64,000 bases of DNA from Pachydiplax longipennis (taxonomy: Eukaryota > Arthropoda > Insecta > Odonata > Libellulidae): assembly GCA_036926295.1 (NCBI GenBank), contig JAVFKF010000003.1, positions 26,138,001 through 26,202,000 on the forward strand. Direction: 5' to 3'. Shown here one piece after another: positions 11,776-25,079 of this stretch. Below the pieces are notes generated by a model, which was not told the DNA's origin, did not search any database, and was given only the letters and a program-made list of their open reading frames with translations. The first letter of the stretch is position 1. Each line of letters opens with the position of its first letter. The position numbers were made by a program, and so were the translations under genes.

Positions 11776-11870
11776 CAGAGGAGGAGAACCTGTGACCTCC
11801 GGGTCACATGTGGCCTTTTTGTTACTTCGTAAGGAAATGCATACATTTAAATAATTTTAAATCCCAATTT
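11776..11870 (+). mobile_element. hAT-like terminal region, orphan end
   Basis: CAGAGGAGGAGAACCTGTG, CCTCCGGGTCACATG and TGGCCTTTTTG match, in order, the inverted right end of the element at 5042-5685 over about 45 bp. The similarity to 6215-6330 extends further (ATTTAAATAATTTT). No opposite terminus was found within the next 2 kb by reading. Confidence 0.6.
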
Positions 11871-14605
11871 TGATTTTAATTACAACTATACGTACACCCA
11901 AAGGAAAATATACTCTCGAAATGTATTCAGTGATGTAAAAAGATTTCCTTGGTTTAGTTTCTGTATTAACCTCTTTGAATGTAGGAAGGGTGACGTACGG
12001 TCTGATTATTTCACACTTTAAAGTATTGTATAGGGTAGAAAGGTTGAGCATACATGGGAAATTCCGATGTGGAAGGTTTGCTGCAACCCATAAGGAGAAT
12101 TTTCTTCTCAATGAATAACACAGGATCACTTCTGCACAGATCACTACACCATTTCTTCGAGGGTTTCTATAAATTTGTCTCATTTACTTTTAATATAATT
12201 TACAATAATTGTTTAATGATTTATATAAACCAATGATGTTGACATACATTGATGGATCTTTTACTATGAAGATAGATTATCAGAAAGTGGAGTATATTTT
12301 AAACAAGTATCTTCGAAAATTATTTAAAAAGATGATAAGAATAGATTCTAGAAATAGCCGCTTTGAATATGTATTTTTCCCGAGAATGAAGCATGACAGT
12401 TACCAAAAAAGCAAATGAGTATGCATGAATCTCCTGTCGCTAAGGCAGTTGATACATACCATAGATATTTATACCATAAATTTACAAAAACGGTCGTTCA
12501 ATTTTTATTGCGTTATGCAAACAAGAAAAGTGATCGAGAAAAGAATTCTCATATTAGAGAGGGAATCTTTTGTTATCGTTCAAGGTAAATATTAGCCCTC
12601 AGACTGCGTGTCCTCGGAATATTGAACATACATTCTCCGAGGATAGTAGATTCGGATTAATTTCATGATGAAAATTTCAACGGTTGGACATGAGTCGCAC
12701 GTTATCGAGATTGAAAACTTTTAGGTGATTTACTGCGTTTAAAGCAAAGGATTGTTTGAAATAAGGAAAAATTTTATTTGCTTCATGTTATGTCATATAC
12801 GCTGTAAATTAGAACAAAACAAGATTGACCGAAGGATTTTATATGGTTGTTTTACTGGTGAGAATTGGGTGAAAATGCGGTAAACCTGTTCCTTCCACTT
12901 GCTGAAAATCATCTAGTTTTCCACATGTATACATGTAGATCTGTACATTATTTTATACTCCAATTAATATTTTGCCACCAAACTCCTGAATATTTTTCGG
13001 AAAGTATCATTGTATTGCCTGTCGCATCAGTAACTTTTCATTCAATGCTAGCTCTCCTGGAAAAGATTTCTTTAGCAATCTCAATCCAAAATAGACATCA
13101 TATACCGTCAATTATATGCTAAAAAACCTTACACATCGCAAAAATTTAGAGTAAAATTTTTTATCTAACCAATTAAGGGCCTTCTAGAAAACAACATGCC
13201 TTGAGCATACATTAAGGAAATGGAGCGCAGATTGTTCATTAACATCAAGTACGGGCTGCATTCAATCACTATGCATTCAATTTAGATCATAAAATTCATC
13301 AAAGTAATCCACATTTTATGAATCTTTAAAAGTTATAAGGAAATCATTCGCGAAGAAATTGATTCTTGGAAAAATATCTATCTTCCTGAATAATTGATCG
13401 AAGAAATATTTCCCAGCAGCTGACATGTTAAACGAACGAACAGACGATGCTAAATAGGTGTTTTAAAGGGGAAAGAAGTCACCAAGAGAATAGGAGAAAG
13501 TATTTAAGGGATCAATTGGAATGGGTAGCAGAAAATTGGAGTTTAAGTTGTTATTTCCGCTGCTTTAGAAGTAAACTAGTTTCTTGTCACTCTTTTACAT
13601 TCATTCTCGCGAATATAGCTTTATAAAAACATAAAAATCTTCCAGTTTTTTCTCAATTCATATATAAACGAAGTGTATATTTGAGTTTGTCTCTGCATAA
13701 TCCTGTACTAGTTGTATATAGACCATAGAGTTTCGAACCATAGTTTTCATTTCGGTTTTCGCTCCTGTTCAATTAAGGGATCTCAAATTATGTCAAACGT
13801 ATGTGTGGGGTTCTGGGAACTCGTGACACTTCATCAAATATGGTATGCAGCTATATGTGAAACTTTGTGGCAGAGGAGGATATTGAGAAATTCTACGAAC
13901 GCCGTGATCTCATTTAAGGAGATTAAATTTCCCGTAAATATTAAATGTGTGTTAGATTCCGATTTTGTTGCGGCAATAACAGTCTAACAGATTCGAACCA
14001 TTATTTTTTCTCTCCAATAAATAAATCCCTAAGTAAGGCTTACGTTATATTCATGTCCTAAATTTAATTTATTTCTTGGAATTTTTGGATAAAACTAATT
14101 GTAATATAAATGGTAATTAATTAGTTGCAGTTTACCATTGCATATTATTATTCATTGTGATGACCATAACACTTGATGAGAATACTAGAATAATGAGATA
14201 ATCGGAAGAAAGGATCAAGGATTTAGATTTCTCTTCGCGTTTCGGTTTTCACTCTGGTATAATAAGTGTTTTTTACGGTTTTCAGTTCCACTCCCATTTG
14301 ATAAGGAATGTATTTGGGACATGCTAAGACTTCCTACAACTAACCAGTCATCTGTGTTCATTAATCCAAAGTGAAAAAAAAATTTTAAATAATTAATACA
14401 TAGCACAGAAGACGTTTAAGGGATGTGTGTACACTCTAAGAGAAAATCAATTCTTGCTTAAGGGTTAAAGATATCTTCAAATTCATTCTTTCCTTCCTTA
14501 TTTTATTCTTCAATCTATATTTCCTTCCACTTAGTGGATTCAACATATATGTTATATATGCTTTTTACGTATAAGTTTAATTTTTAAATTATTTTGGTTT
14601 TCATT
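11871..14605. other. no supported gene
   Basis: Nothing recognisable. Short frames at 11857-12183 (minus), 12209-12418, 12865-13122 and 13712-13987 have no motif or splice context. A small CCTCGGA...TCCGAGG inverted pair occurs near 12614-12644. Confidence 0.6.
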
Positions 14606-14609
14606 TCAG

Positions 14610-14870
14610 AACTTGCATCGCATCAGCGAATATCCTATTAAATCCCATATTCCTTATCACATCATGTCTTCGCATCACTACTCTTTTGGAAAAGAAATAT
14701 ACACTCAAAACTGTTCAGTTTTATATATAAATCATGAATATTGCGCGATACTTGTTCGCCGCCTCAAGAACTCTTCTCATAATCCCCACATAATCGCCTT
14801 TCCCTTTCTGATGAACCCCGATTATTTACGTTCCCTTAAATTAAATCAATCCCTCAAGGGCTTCTGCTAA
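14610..14870 (+). CDS. candidate 3' terminal exon, product unknown
   Basis: A strong acceptor (TTTTGGTTTTCATTTCAG, ending at 14609) opens directly into a frame of 86 codons beginning NLHRISEYPIKSH that runs to TAA at 14868-14870. A polyadenylation signal AATAAA follows at 14872-14877. That arrangement fits a last exon. Against it: the residue composition (many H, S, N, I) is what AT-rich random sequence gives, no motif is recognisable, and no upstream exon was found nearby. An ATG also occurs inside the frame. Treat as a weak prediction. Confidence 0.2.
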   Translation, partial: NLHRISEYPIKSHIPYHIMSSHHYSFGKEIYTQNCSVLYINHEYCAILVRRLKNSSHNPHIIAFPFLMNPDYLRSLKLNQSLKGFC

Positions 14871-15238
14871 GAATAAATTTCCCAATCGAGCTAGAGGGGG
14901 CTCTCAAGAAAAAAAACTATCGGATCTGTTTTTATTTTCAAAAATCGATCCAACTTCCACTCGCCACTACTCCTCTCGATTCCAAATATATCCGGACGGA
15001 TTACGGTTCGAGAGGCGCCCTAATGAGTCGAACTATAAGCTCACAAATCCGTCCATTGATTAAAGAAAATGCGAAAAAAGGTCCACCTCTCGTTTGTCAA
15101 ACTCTTGTCTCTCTCTTTCTTTCCCTTCTTTTAATTCGGACATGGTCTCGTCCGGCACGCAACGTCTGAATTAGCCCTGCTCAAGGGGCCTTAGAATCAG
15201 AATTCCTCAAAAACGTTCACCCTCATTCCTACATCTCT

Positions 15239-15268
15239 CTCTAACTCTCTCTCTCTCTCTCTCACCTC
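15239..15268. repeat. (CT)n microsatellite in a pyrimidine-rich tract
   Basis: A run of CTCTCTCT sits in a wider CT-rich stretch (about 15090-15470). The serine/proline/leucine-rich open frames there are a by-product of this composition and not support for a gene. Confidence 0.7.
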
Positions 15269-15269
15269 C

Positions 15270-17976
15270 CTTTAGCGCCTTTTTTGTTCTTTCCCCCTTT
15301 TCGCCCCCTAAAATTGTCTCCATCTCCATTCTCTTCATTTCTCACCCACTTCAAGACCCCTCGTCTACCTGTATTTCTTTCTTTATTACGCTCATTGTCT
15401 CCGTCCTCGGTCGTTTTCCTCGCCTCTTCATTTACCTCCAGTTGTTCCCTCTTCTTACTCAGCAGAAGCTGTGAAAAATCCCTCAAAATGTTCGTTAATT
15501 AAGCGATTGATTAATTGGATAACCCCTTGTCCTTCAATGAAGAGTCCGAATGTTTTGCAGGGAATTTCTCATTTTGGATCCTTCTTTCGATCAATTTAGT
15601 ATATAAGTAGCTTATACGTTTGTCATGAAATATTTCCTTCGACAAAACTGTTCCTTTTATACTGATGAGCAGACGTTATTTATCCTGCTTTTCTCTTATA
15701 TCCACAAAATTTCTGATAAAGAACGTCATTTTCTATCTATAGATCTCCTATACTTCCGATTGGAGTGAATATATTTATCAGAATAGAATTCAGATAAAAT
15801 TTATTCCTCAAAAATAGGCTGACTATAGTATATCTCATATACTATTAAACGGGACGTTTCTCATAATTAGAGCGGAAAAAGGGCCAAAACAGATAGATTC
15901 CCCGCGTCCGATTTTACTCGAGTGATATTTTTATTACTTCAACGCAGATAGTATTCGTTCTTAATTCTTGGAAATATTTTCCTTTTGAAATTTTATTTGA
16001 ACAATAGACATATCACCACATGATCCTGCTTGAAATATAACTTTAAAGGAAAGGAGATAATGAACTTCAAAGGTAAAACAGCGTGATTTTTGGAAGCTAA
16101 CGCTCACTAAAACCTAGAAGTTGAATTTGTGTAACAGTTAACAATGCTAGTGATGATTAAATTCATAGTATTTGAGAATGTGTTTTCGATTTTAACTGAA
16201 CTCTTCACTTTATTTATAGCGCAATATTTTATTTCTATATATTTTGTTACTGTAAACCACACAATTTCTGGCGAAGGTTTTCACGTTAAAAGTACATTTA
16301 TGACAATATGAACGGGACGAAATGGCCAGAGGCGGGATATTTCCGGCAAAAACGAGACATCGATATAACTTGGCGACATTAACTTACATCATATCACAAC
16401 GTCCATCATTATTACATCAACTGAACTTCCATATGAAATCAGTTATTCCAAATTTATAATCTTCGATGAATGAGGAAGCTCTCGATTTTTCTGCTAATTT
16501 TATAGGTTTCCAGCACCACCAGCAACTACCATTTTATCTAATTTTCTATGCGAATTTGAATATCTAGTCGAGTAATGATTTCCCTGCACGTCGTTATCAA
16601 GTGCATACAGCCTTGAGGGTGCAACTCATTCTAAATACCTGAAGGATAAGCAGTACTGATGTAATCATCATTCATTCGTTTCTGAAATTACTCATTTCAG
16701 TTCCTATCTAAGATGAATTCAATGTGCACAGCATCCTGCTGTTTAGTAATCTCCTAAATTAATATTCTTGATTGATCACCGTTGATGTAAATCTTTTCAA
16801 CTTCACGATACTTATGTTTTCTTCGGATTTCATGCCTAAACTGACATGATTAGAAATGGATTACTGGAGAAGAATGAGGAAGAATAGAAGCAGGAGTTAC
16901 AGTTGTATATAACACTAAAACAAAAACTGTTGCAATCACAGTGAAATGCGTGTTTTAGGTTCCCAAGCATAGAAAATAATCGACAGAAGCAGAATTATTA
17001 ATGAAATGTAGGACGATAGTATGAATAATCCAGATTCCTTCACAAAATATTCGAATTGAAAAATCAGATACATCTTCCGAAAACGTACTGTGATACCTCC
17101 AGTGATTTTCCAGCCTGAATAATATTTCGGATTATCCGTGACTCTTACTCGTCTTCCATTTGGATTAAATTATTTGAGATAAGGTGAGTGGGCATACAAG
17201 TTCCATCTTGGACAAAAACCACGAAGATCCGGTATACAGGAATACAGATTTTTCCTATTTCTCTTCATTGTTCGTGGTAAATTTCATCATATTCACAACC
17301 TTAAATGATCGAGGGGGTTAAGCTTTAAGGTCTCATTTTGGCCAGGAATAAAGCTTTAATTTGACATTTCTCTCCCCTCATTCTTCATGAATTCCTTCTC
17401 CATTTTCTCACGCCTTTTCATCTCTTGTTCCTCATTCTTCTTCACCTACTTGACCTCCGTTGCTCATTTTCCCGTCAGACTTTCTATTGGAACACGCATT
17501 TGCGAGAAAAGGTTTCATGTATTCGACTCCCTGAGAGCACTTTATCTAACGACGCCCTGGAGTTTCAAGGGGGATTATAAATTTCATTTGTTTTTTTGCT
17601 TCGAAAAACTGCTCTTTTTCGTTCGTGGAATTATGTTTTTCGCAAAGCGGTGAGCTACTTTCATATGGTATTTACCTCCGTTTATGCTTTTGCTATTTAT
17701 ATCTAACGATAGATGGAAATTATATATCTAAGATTAGATGGGAAATTGTGCCATATGCTTGAAATCCTCTCCTTTCATCATAACTTCGTAAGACCTTTTC
17801 AGTCGATTTTATTTACCATTCTTCTGCAGCATCCTATGTTTATAGCAAATAACATGCCCTTAACAGTAGCATTCTACAATTCTTAACACAAAAAATACTC
17901 CATACCATGGCGTCGAGTTGAAACCGAACCAAAATTGGAAAATCATTATTTCTGACGGATTAAAAGAACAAATGAA
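15270..17976. other. no supported gene
   Basis: Pyrimidine-rich at the start and again near 17370-17460, otherwise AT-rich. I see no repeat family, RNA gene or credible exon. Confidence 0.6.
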
Positions 17977-18027
17977 GTCTTTATTAAGGTGAGGTTATGC
18001 CCGAGTTGGAATTTCTTCCACCTTACC
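17977..18027 (-). mobile_element. old copy of the (ATT)n-tailed retroelement 3' end
   Basis: CTTTATTAAGGTGAGGTTATGCCC and CTTCCACCTTACC follow, in the same order, the sequence beside the (ATT)n array at 26226-26285. The simple-repeat tail itself is gone, consistent with an older insertion. Confidence 0.55.
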
Positions 18028-19589
18028 ACAGTTTTTACATATGTTAAATTGTTAAGACTATAATTATGCGTTAAATATAATATTTAGAATTTGAAGGAAA
18101 AATGCTGTAACAATGCAAATATTTTGGATTTGTGGGGAAAAAAATCATCTCAACTTAAGGTTGAGGAAGACAAAAATCTCACTGTTTGGGAAAACACTCA
18201 CAAGAAGGGAGCTGAAAAACCGCAAAAATATCAAAGCATATTATGAAAAATCTAATTACTATTATATGTCATACAATAATAATCCTAATGCTTTTATCAT
18301 GAATCGAATATTTCTTTTCAATTGAACTAGAGTGAAAATTGAACGATAAATACTATGTTTGAACGCCCTATTAACGCACCAAAGTTTTCGCATATTATTC
18401 CCTTTTAGCGGTTGCTTTTAATGAAAATTATATCCGTATTATATAAGAAGTAAACATTACTCCGAATTAGCTAGGATTATTCCTACTCAGTAAGTTTTAA
18501 ACCGATGGGTCTCATAGAATGATGCAAGAGCCAGATTTCTGAAAATTGCAGAGTTACTAAGTGGAAATTATCCTTTTCTCTTCCACTAGGCAACATCTAT
18601 AGGTGAAGGCATTACCAATTAACGAAACTAGTCAAAAGCGTCGATCAATATAATAAACGATTTTGTAGACCTGACAAAGTATGTATTATCATTTTTAAGG
18701 CCAGATTTCCATTTTACAGCATCATTTTCGTTAATCCGTTGCTTTCCTTATTTTCTTCTTTTCAATCTAAAATCAACTCTCTTGTTTTTGATTTTCTTGG
18801 AAATATACGCCTGAATAAACGACGTATTCAAAAGAAATCGTTAGGAATCTCTTCCTTGAGTCAAAAAACGTTACGTGTCGAATATCCTTATATCAGTAGA
18901 GACCTCTCAAATATAAATTGTTATCCATCTCCCCGTTATATTCCCTTTTTTATTGACATTACCTACATTTTCCCTTTCGATTTCCAAATATATTGTGAAT
19001 TATCTCAAACATCAGAGATTATTTGGGAAAATACCTAGAAGCACGTAAATATATTTTTTTGAGAATTCTCGGATTCGTCGTTTATCATTAAAAAGGTTCT
19101 TAAGGGAAGAGAAACAAGATATTATTATAGAAGATTCTGAAAATTTTGAGGTGTAAGATTCTTTATAGCTGTTTTTAGTCTCTAAATTCTAGTAAAGAGA
19201 TATCTACTATGATTAAGCTATACAAAATACGATAGAGATTACTGTGAAGGCCAAATAGTGACGGTGATGTCAATGGATTTGATTTCACAAATTTTATAGC
19301 TTCTAACTTCTTCCGTTTCCTAACCTTTGTAAATTCCTGTTCCAATTTTCATTTCCTAAAACAACCAAGTCATATCAAGGGGCAAAAATTAGTTTTTCTA
19401 ATTTTAAGGATTTTACTAATATTTAGTTTCCTGGTAGTGAAATTCCCTAAATATTCGCAATACAGCAACATATTTTGAACGCAAATTGTTAAAACGAAAC
19501 GATCATCTTTTTCGAGTTACAGAGATTCCATACATCTTGCCAGTTCGTAAAAACTGCTTTATTTTATTTTTGGGTATACTCGTCAATTC

Positions 19590-19895
19590 TATGTGCGGTT
19601 AGATTTTAGCAGTGTGCCTTTTGTAGAGAATTGTTAAAATTCGGTGAGTGTTACTGAAACTTTTCAAAAGGCAGAATGGGAATCTTTAGAAGACGGAATA
19701 TTACATCAAAGACTTAATTTACTTAGTAAATTAAGAAAGATTACGTCCTTAGAAGATAAATCCGATATTATGCACCCTCTTTGTCACACATACCATTCTG
19801 ATACTGCGAGAAAAATCAGAGAACAGATTCTAATTGATAACCAGTCGTTACGAGAATCCATTTCTTGGAGGTTCGATACGCTGAATAATCAGTAA
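19590..19895 (+). mobile_element. LINE ORF2 C-terminal fragment
   Basis: The plus frame reads PFVENC, a stop, NSVSVTETF, then EWESLEDGILHQRLNLLSK, YHSDTARKIRE and so on, ending in TAA at about 19895. The order FV..C...SV[TS], W.SLE, then HSDT.RK..E is shared with the copy at 22522 and follows the known C-terminal part of CR1/Jockey-group LINE reverse transcriptase ORFs (RFV..., SVTEML..LGWESLE..R, KIREI). It lacks the reverse transcriptase core and the normal ending, so it is a dead fragment. It is not a host gene. Confidence 0.7.
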
Positions 19896-19906
19896 TTAAA
19901 AAAGTA

Positions 19907-19949
19907 ATTGATTGGTAAAGTAAAGTGTAACTTTAGTTTACCAATCAAT
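19907..19949. repeat. inverted repeat, about 20-bp arms
   Basis: ATTGATTGGTAAAGTAAAGT is followed almost at once by ACTTTAGTTTACCAATCAAT, with one mismatch. It lies just downstream of the LINE fragment ending at 19895. Confidence 0.7.
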
Positions 19950-21022
19950 AAAGTGTAAGTAAAGTATCACTTGATAGAGATGGTTATTGGTTAGCTAAAG
20001 ATTGAACGTCTCAGAAAATAAACGACCTTATAGCAAATAAATTTGTCAATGATTGATGGAGAGATTTTTTGATCGAATATATCACTTATAACCTATCGCA
20101 CTTCTAGAAAATATTATTAATGAATGAGTGCAAAGCAGTTCTTTCATACTTATTTAGGTAGTGTTAATCTCAAATATTTTATCGGTAAGGGCGTCCTAAA
20201 GAATTATCACTTGAGAAACCAAAGTACTGTGTGTCATTCCTATTCGGAAACACTCTAACGTGGCCTCATAACGAAAGCGGTCTTCCTATAAAAAAACTTC
20301 CCCACCTTTGTTCTAGCGTATGAATTAAATTTGAGAAATCGCAACCAGTGTTATCTTCTTTAATCCTCATCTCGCACGACCCATCTCTCCCATCGCATAT
20401 TTCCTTTGGCGCTATCTCTTCATCCGCCCCAGAATTCCATGCGCCCGAAAATGGTGGCAGTAAGACATCCGGGGAAGGAGAAATAAAAGACAAAATAAAT
20501 TATGGCTGCCAACGGAATAGGGTGTCCTCTTGCCATCGATCCGAAAAATTTTTTGGAAAGTCTCCAATGAGAAAAAGGGGAGAGGTTAAGGAGATGGGGA
20601 AGAGTGTGACTAAGGGAATGCGTGAATTGGAGTTGGGATATAAAATGTAAAAAGTGACTCGGGATAGTAGGACTGGAAAATAATCGAGAAAAGGATTTAT
20701 TTAGTTCATCTTCACCATGTTTGCCTCTCGATTTGTTTATGTGCACCAACATTCTAACTCAATCCCTTCCTTTCTTCGGGAAATAACCCCGTCCTTCGGT
20801 TCCAGGCAGTTCATCCAAAGGCATTTTACCCTCAGGACGGTTTGCCTAAGGATTGTTATATTAGAAATGTTACCCTTGAGATTTTTCACCCAATGAAATT
20901 TTTTCCAATTAATATTTCAAGAAGGGATTTCATTGATTTAACCCAAACAGAAAGGCATCACTAAGATATAAAAATAAAAATGAATGAGATTATCAGCTTT
21001 ATAATTCGGCAAGACATCATAC

Positions 21023-21062
21023 AATTTTATGTTTTATCGTATATTTGATAAAACATAAAATT
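21023..21062. repeat. perfect inverted repeat, 16-bp arms
   Basis: AATTTTATGTTTTATC and GATAAAACATAAAATT flank an 8-base loop. The arms are AT-only except for one G or C each side, so a chance or cruciform-type origin is as likely as a functional RNA. Confidence 0.7.
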
Positions 21063-22521
21063 AAAAAGCACTCTCCGTAGAGTCTACTTAAGCGCTAAAT
21101 ATATATAAAATTTCTGCACTTAATTGAGAACAGCTTCTGCAACACTTAGCAATCTAGTAATTAGCGACGTTTTGTGTAAAATCTCCGCAAGAAGTAACGT
21201 GAAATAGTAATTCTTCTCTGGTGATCCGAGCCTGAACATCGAAATATACCAGCTCAACAAACCGTGAGGAAGCGTATCTTCAGCAATTATTTTCCCTGAC
21301 GTAAGAAAGTTAGTGGTTTTGCTTCGTTGAGACATTAAATAAAATTTCTCACATATTGAGTCACAGTGTTAAAGGGTGTGATTTCTTTGAAGCATAGTCA
21401 TATGGTTTTAATGTAATCATTTCAATGATCATGAGTCATATTAATAGTATTAATATAATTTAATGTTGATTAATTTAATGTTCAATCATTCCTTCCCTAT
21501 GAAAATTGTTCACACTGACTTTGCAAGTAGAAATGCAGCATTTCATTATCTAAAAAATAATTACTTCCTTCAATTTACAGTTATTTCTTTTCGATCATTA
21601 AACTTGCGTAAACAATGCTGTTATTCCGTTAAGCCATCATGACCATGGTATTAAAAATAGACGATAATTTCAATGTAAATATTCTCATATCCATAAAAAA
21701 ATTGAACCTGTGTGGCTCTAAATATTCGTATGGTGAAGCTACGTTAAAAATTACTTGCATAGGTATGGTAGAATGTATATGTTTTAGCCATTCATAATGC
21801 GGAAACTAGTATTTATTTAAAACTTTTCACGGAAATAATGTTCCGGTGAAGAGGAGGGGAAGCGTTTCTTCCTGGTTGTTTCTCGGTAACTCATTTCCAT
21901 GAACTCATTCCGAATTCTAAATCAATAAGGAAATTCTTTTCAATGGCAAATATTTTCTTTCGTTGAATATACCTAAGGGATACAGGAAGCTAATTTAGAA
22001 GGTACTCATCGATGTCAAATATACAAATCTCTTGTTAGTTTACATAAAGAATATGCACTTACTTTGGTGCTATTTATGAATGGAGCTTCATATTATTTGT
22101 ATGTATGTTTTGGATTATTGTATTTTCCCATACATTTTTTCTTGAATGAAATTTTGCTATCGAAATGACATATTGAAATCGTTACTCCAACTTCATTCAT
22201 ATAGATAGAACGATTTCTTCTCAATAGAATATGACACTACTACTTTTGAAATCACTAAGATATCGGTAAATGATGACAAATATTAGAAAATTTTTTGAAA
22301 AAGAAAAACATATGGTAAGAATCGCAGTGAATCCATATAATGATCAGCTAGAAGTATTTAATGCACAACTTGAATAGCATAACGTAAATTGAGAACTTGG
22401 TATTGAAATCAACTTTTCCTTTTACTCGATAATTTACATGGATATGCAGACTATTGATGATAACTTCGTCGAAAAATTTGTTATCTCGAAACTGGTTTTA
22501 AATATAGGACGTAACACTTAA

Positions 22522-22800
22522 CATTAGAAGAAATTTACCCCAGAGAAATAGGTTTGTAAAGGATTGCAACGAAACATCGGTTAGCGTTTCTCACATGCTC
22601 CAGGATGTAGGATGGAAATTTTTAGAATAAATAATAATGAAAAATGACTTCTTTAATGAAATTAGAAGTAGTACGTTCGTAGAGGATATGACGGGTGTTA
22701 TTCACCACCCCTTTTCCATTGGCCATTCTGATACTGTGAGGAAGACCGGAGAAATAGGTACTAGGTCATTTTTCCGCAAATACGCAATACGCAATACTCG
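22522..22800 (+). mobile_element. LINE ORF2 C-terminal fragment, second copy of the same family
   Basis: The frame reads RNRFVKDCNETSVSVSHM, QDVGWKFLE, one stop, then STFVEDMTGVIHHPF, GHSDTVRKTGE. It parallels the 19590 copy (FVENC..SVSVTETF, EWESLE, YHSDTARKIRE) closely enough to call them paralogous insertions. The following GCAATACGCAATAC repeats are where the similarity ends. A short frame beginning at 22637 is part of this fossil and not a gene. Confidence 0.7.
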
Positions 22801-23865
22801 TAATACGCAAAGGCAATCGATTAGGGAAATGGTTATGGTTTATACAACCCTGCAACATGCAGAAATGCACTTATATATTTAGATGTAGTTTTAGATGTAA
22901 TTGATCTTAATATGTCAATCATAAATAGCACACGATTTTTACAATTATCATAGCGTGATATCCACTACTGTATATTATTATACAAATATAAGTTAAAGGC
23001 AGAATATCTTCAAAATACATAGCAATGATTGAACTAACAAGGCTAAAATGTAAGTCAACATCGATGTAGACCGCGCGAGAATTCTGCCACAGACCAGCAT
23101 CGCTTCTAAACTGCGGATAAATGTTGCTAAGCCTGAGGTTATTGCTGCCAAGATATCTGTTGAAGATGCTCGGATCGAAAACGATCGAATTACAAATATT
23201 TTACCACCTTTCGAGGGAAGTTGTTATCCAAGCTCGTAAGCGGAAAAGCAAATATGCCCAAATCCGCTGCTCGGGAAGTTTCCGGTTTCTATCAAGGAAA
23301 CGTTATTCTCACCCCAGCACTAATTTCCAATCGTGGAAAAGTACACAAAAGTCGAGGGAAAAAGAAAAAGCGAGAGAAAACACATTTCCTAGACTATTGC
23401 TCGTTTTTTCAATCGATTACCAAAGTTGAGGTTCATGACCCCAAAGGCTCTCACGGTCCAAAGACAAATTAAAGAGGTCGTTTGAGGGATTAAGCCCAGA
23501 TCGCCTTTTTCCTGATCGATTATCTTCATCTTCGAAAACTAATCTAGCGATTCTCTTGCCGTCTGCTAGAGAGAAGATAAAGGATATTGGATGTATGACC
23601 TAAAAAGTTTCAATTCATCCAGGAAACTTTGCAGACAAGTGAAGGGGGATGTGGAATTCGGTTTACATTGTGTATGGATTCATTGAACAGCTGTACTGTT
23701 CCCACTTGTTATTCGTTCGTAAGGATGGAGTGATTTGTTCAAATTAGAAAACGATACGCGAGTTAAACTCAAGCCACTTAAACAATTAACTAACATGGGT
23801 TTAAATCTAGAAAAGTTTTCTTTGGTGACCCTTTTGATGAGCTATCTCTTTCATTTATTCGGAGA

Positions 23866-23930
23866 GTTGAATTTATGAAGAGATTCATAGTCTCAATCCT
23901 GCCTTAATAACGATGATTTATTATTATGTT
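23866..23930 (+). mobile_element. copy of the (ATT)n-tailed retroelement 3' end
   Basis: GAAGAGATTCATAGTCTCAATCC, TGCCTTAATAACGATG and TTTATTATTAT match the plus-strand copy at 27575 (AAGAGACTATTCAGTCTCAATCTCGCCC, AATAAAGACG, TTTTATTATTATT). The tail here is short and interrupted. Confidence 0.6.
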
Positions 23931-24944
23931 ACAACTGTTGTAAGTAATGTGTTCATTCTTCTTTGCAGTTTTCAACATCTACGATCTCCACAATTAGATG
24001 GTAGATTGGTTATTAGATAATATTCTCATTCTTATTGTTACCTTTTTATAATTATCGTTATAATTAATAGTAATAATTTTGTCTATATTTTATTCAATAG
24101 CTTGAGAAAGTATAGCAATCGAGGAACAACTGCTGAATTCAAAAACAAAAAGAATTCAATAGAGATTAATCAAATACTTCTGCCGAGCTATGTATACTGG
24201 GGAGAAAAACAAATTCGTTGTTATGAAATTTTTCATTGTTAGGTTGTTCTTATGTTATAATTGCTCAAAGCCAAAAGGGCAACGTTACTGTTATTTTACC
24301 TTTAAATCCATTCAACCTCTGATGATTTTCTCCCTATATACTCAGAAGAAACATTGCGCAGTGTTGTAAATAAATATGAAGATGTTTTGAAAGCAGTTCT
24401 GCGGAATATGTGAACTGTTTGATGAAGTTAATTCGATCAAACATGATTGTAAATATAGAAATTACAAAATTTTTTACTCGATTACAACACATCTGCGGAA
24501 ATTTGGTAGGCTATCGATAATGCGAAATGGTAGGGAATAAATTAATCCCGCTTTAAAAGATCTCGATTTATCTATAATAATATAGTACATTAGATAGACG
24601 ATAGAAAGGGCGATTCGTTCACAAAATTTCTATAGAATTTGAAAATCATAGAGCTAGTTGAAATAATATTGTTTCAGGATCCGATCACTTATAATATGTA
24701 ATTTTCTAAATTTTATGTTACCATCTTTCCATTCAAGGTAATCTGCATCCAATATTTATTGTATTGTGACACTAAAACATATTTGTTTTAGATAAAATAA
24801 TCCTTTTATTCCTTCGAATAATGAGACTGCTAACCTCAAACAGCCTGTAAAACCTCATACAAAAAGGACATCAAGCTAGTTGCTGTAATTTTCGTACCTC
24901 TGTCATGAACATAAATTCATTGCATTATATATTCGCCTGTATAG

Positions 24945-25079
24945 GTCAACGAAGCAAAGATTACGCTCAGGGAAAAATGTCGATACAGTTGAAGTACTGA
25001 CCAATAATTGTTCTTCAACAGGTTGGGATGACGATATCGGACATCAATTGCTTCTCCAAGATGGACTTAAAGGCAGCGA
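24945..25079 (+). CDS. candidate internal exon (45 codons, phase 2 to 2)
   Basis: One frame is open from an acceptor CGCCTGTATAG (ending 24944) to a consensus donor GTGAGT at 25080, giving STKQRLRSGKNVDTVEV, LTNNCSSTGWDDDIGHQ and LLLQDGLKGS plus two bases. A second, better acceptor lies inside it (TTGTTCTTCAACAG ending 25021, with a TACTGAC branch-like site about 20 bases upstream), so a 58-base version 25022-25079 is an alternative. The length is a multiple of three. The residue mix is less AT-driven than in neighbouring random frames. No family recognised. It joins in phase to 28126, 32886 or 36175. Confidence 0.33.
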
